A DNA stretch of 64,000 nt from positions 37,724-101,723 of the forward strand of contig CAYMWF010000008.1 in assembly GCA_964394085.1 (NCBI GenBank). Direction: 5' to 3'. The DNA is from CAYMWF01 sp964394085 [NCBI: uncultured Gemmatimonadota bacterium] (GTDB taxonomy: Bacteria > GCA-2686955 > CAYMWF01). The position numbers and the translations under genes were made by a program. This document shows, piece after piece, positions 62,218 through 64,000 of this stretch. Under the pieces are notes generated by a model, which was not told the origin of the DNA, ran no database searches, and saw nothing but the letters and a program-made list of their open reading frames with translations. Positions within the stretch are counted from its first letter, which is position 1. Each line of letters opens with the position of its first letter.

Positions 62218-64000
62218 ATGAATTCGCCGCGCAACTTTTTCCCTCAACTATTCTTGCTTTTCCTCTTCCTCGCCACAGCAGTAACCGTCCAAGCCAAACC
62301 GTTCGAGTACTGTATCACTGAAGAACCGGTCGGCGAAAACGGCGCTCTGGTGCCTGTTGTGGCCGGTGAAGTGATCGTGACCATCGACCAGTCGGCGGGA
62401 AAACGGATAGCCAAGAAAATCGCGAAGGAATACGGATTGAATATCCGCAAGCACTACGGCAAGCGGGGATTGTATCTTCTTTCGCAGAACCCCAAGAAAC
62501 TCGCAAAACTGAAAAAGAAATTAGGTTCTGCCCGCCTGTCCCGTCTCATTGAAGCCCTCAAAAAGGATCCGCGGATTCTGGCAGCGGAACCGAATGCGAT
62601 ATGCAATTCCAAGTGGTATTACTGGCCTGACGACCCGAAATGGCGCAAGCAGTGGAACCTGCGCGACTGGGACAAGCTGGCCATGGGATTCGCCTGGGAT
62701 GATGAAACCGGCGATGACGACGTGATAATCGCCGTGCTCGATTCGGGTGTCGCATACGAGACTTACCATGACGGCTCCCTCCAGTACGAGATAATGGAGG
62801 AGTTCTATTCCACGGTATTCGTCCAGGGGTATGATTTTATCAACGATGACGATCATCCCAACGACGATTTCAACCACGGCACCCACATGGCCGGCATCAT
62901 CTGCTCGGATCTCAGCAATGACATCGGTGTGGCCGGAATGGCTCCCGGCTGTGCGATAATGCCTGTGAAAGTTCTCGACAGCGAAGGTCTTGGAACGGTT
63001 CTATCTCTTATCGCGGGCATCGACTACGCCGTAGCCAACGGCGCCGATGTTCTGAACATGTCGGTTTCGTTCCCGTCGGGATTCACTCCGGGCGAAGCGC
63101 TTTACCGGGCGGTGCTCGATGCTCACAATGCGGGTGTCGTTCTCGTTGCCGCTGCAGGTAACGAAGGGCTTTCGAATGTCTGCTATCCCGCCGCGTTCAA
63201 CGAATGCATCGCCGTGGGCGCCGTAAATTCGGCGAAGGAGCGGGCCGATTATTCGAACTGGGGAGCAGCCCTGGATATCATGGCTCCGGGCGGTGATTCG
63301 GAGGACAGAAACCATGACGGCGTCGTAGACGCGATTCTGGCGCCCTCCTTCGCCTCGGGTCAGCCGACCACCGACATAGGGTACTGGATGGGTTGCGGCA
63401 CCTCCCAGGCCACGGCTCACGTGTCTGCCCTCGCCGGCCTCCTCCTCTCTCACGGGGCCGGAAGCGCCGACGTTGTTCGCAACGCGATCCTGAAAACGGC
63501 ATCGAGATTGGAAAGCTGGGGATGGGACGAGGACACGGGGTACGGCCAGATAAGTCCGAGCCGCTGCTTGAGGGATTATGCGAATGTCGCCGTCGACCCT
63601 GTGGACCAGCTTCACGGCTATGTCGAAGGTAATGTCGGAGTCGCGCTGCCTGCGGGTTTCGTGGGCCTGGTCATGCAGTTCCCCGATCGGGTGGTCTACT
63701 TCCAGGAATCGCCCGACTCCGTATGCGTAAACGACAGCTGCTACGTTGAGAAGCACCTGTACGCCATGGTGGAATGGAGTCCTCCGTCAGATAGTATCGC
63801 CGTATACGACATGGGTTCGCTGACTCTCCAGGAGGTCCTGGATTATCCCGGCGGACCGATAGCCTACATCGAGGATGCCGGCGGTATAATCCACTTCCTG
63901 AACGATACGGGCGGCCTGATCATGTTCCTGGACGATACCGGCGGCCTGATCATGTTCCTCGACGACACCGGCGGAATCATCCAGTTCCTCGACGACACCG
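62218..64000 (+). CDS. Secreted S8 subtilisin-like peptidase, array member 3 (partial, C-terminus outside window)
   Basis: The frame is open from ATG 62218 to the right edge (594 codons visible). It is nearly identical to member 2: no difference was seen over about the first 695 bases nor over ~665 bases further on, but about 16 changes cluster in the equivalent of 60453-60693. The catalytic residues are intact. The DTGG repeat begins at 63874, and four units plus part of a fifth are visible before the window ends. Confidence 0.92.
   Translation, partial: MNSPRNFFPQLFLLFLFLATAVTVQAKPFEYCITEEPVGENGALVPVVAGEVIVTIDQSAGKRIAKKIAKEYGLNIRKHYGKRGLYLLSQNPKKLAKLKKKLGSARLSRLIEALKKDPRILAAEPNAICNSKWYYWPDDPKWRKQWNLRDWDKLAMGFAWDDETGDDDVIIAVLDSGVAYETYHDGSLQYEIMEEFYSTVFVQGYDFINDDDHPNDDFNHGTHMAGIICSDLSNDIGVAGMAPGCAIMPVKVLDSEGLGTVLSLIAGIDYAVANGADVLNMSVSFPSGFTPGEALYRAVLDAHNAGVVLVAAAGNEGLSNVCYPAAFNECIAVGAVNSAKERADYSNWGAALDIMAPGGDSEDRNHDGVVDAILAPSFASGQPTTDIGYWMGCGTSQATAHVSALAGLLLSHGAGSADVVRNAILKTASRLESWGWDEDTGYGQISPSRCLRDYANVAVDPVDQLHGYVEGNVGVALPAGFVGLVMQFPDRVVYFQESPDSVCVNDSCYVEKHLYAMVEWSPPSDSIAVYDMGSLTLQEVLDYPGGPIAYIEDAGGIIHFLNDTGGLIMFLDDTGGLIMFLDDTGGIIQFLDDT
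63874..64000 (+). repeat. 30-bp DTGG repeat of member 3, cut by the window edge
   Basis: Units start at 63874, 63904, 63934, 63964 and 63994. Their order (DAGGIIHFLN, DTGGLIMFLD twice, DTGGIIQFLD) matches the first four of member 2. Confidence 0.9.

Larger units (their letters stand above)
57361..64000 (+). repeat. Tandem array of S8 peptidase transcription units
   Basis: Three direct copies of operator, promoter, leader and gene (the first two also with terminator visible) start at about 57361, 59580 and 62040. Units 2 and 3 are offset by exactly 2460 bp from the -35 region onward. The array continues past the right edge. Confidence 0.9.

Overview
The window looks like a GC-rich chromosomal segment of an uncultured diderm bacterium. 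It encodes outer-membrane-type lipoproteins, an OprO/P-like porin, a Tat-exported hydrolase and several secreted beta-helix proteins, so a Gram-negative envelope is likely. Tungsten uptake, an aldehyde:ferredoxin oxidoreductase and many alkaline-phosphatase-superfamily hydrolases suggest an anaerobic or facultative heterotroph, perhaps from the FCB/Krumholzibacteria-Eisenbacteria neighbourhood. The phylum is a guess from gene content. No rRNA, tRNA, CRISPR array or prophage was seen.

Layout. 1-5.2 kb: a partial beta-helix gene and a lipoprotein, an acyl-CoA ligase with an odd Gly/Ser insert, and a BetC-like sulfatase-family protein. 5.2-8.3 kb (minus strand): homoserine dehydrogenase followed by a tungsten-type aldehyde:ferredoxin oxidoreductase. 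8.6-15.9 kb (plus strand): acyltransferase, secreted esterase, then a tungstate block of an HTH/periplasmic-binding-protein-like regulator, a porin and TupABC. 16-25 kb: a beta-helix protein with a possibly leaderless mRNA, a GNAT protein, a metal-exporter-like protein, a membrane SGNH hydrolase and a GH13 glucosidase. 25-35 kb: secreted or envelope hydrolases, a subtilase with a destroyed catalytic centre, and another beta-helix protein. Two inverted copies of a MITE-like element lie at 19.7-20.1 and 26.3-26.6 kb. 35-45 kb: RecQ, a second acyltransferase, a membrane sulfatase-family protein, and a GH36-GH1-galK galactoside operon. 45.5-57.3 kb: an EF-G paralogue, a 42-residue membrane protein, a bifunctional nuclease, a large hybrid histidine kinase, an SGNH hydrolase, and a Memo/AMMECR1 pair running into an ABC exporter.

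57.3-64 kb is the most unusual part: a head-to-tail array of three (or more) S8 peptidase transcription units. Each has the same putative operator (GTAAC-N17/18-GTTAC), a promoter (TTGCAT-N17-TATTAT) and a 75-base structured leader whose Shine-Dalgarno can pair with an upstream CCTCC. The two fully visible units also have a GC-rich terminator. The paralogues differ in a C-terminal 10-residue (30-bp) tandem repeat, with 2 units in the first and 10 in the second. Units two and three are almost identical except for one diverged block of about 240 bp, which suggests ongoing recombination. The array runs off the right edge.
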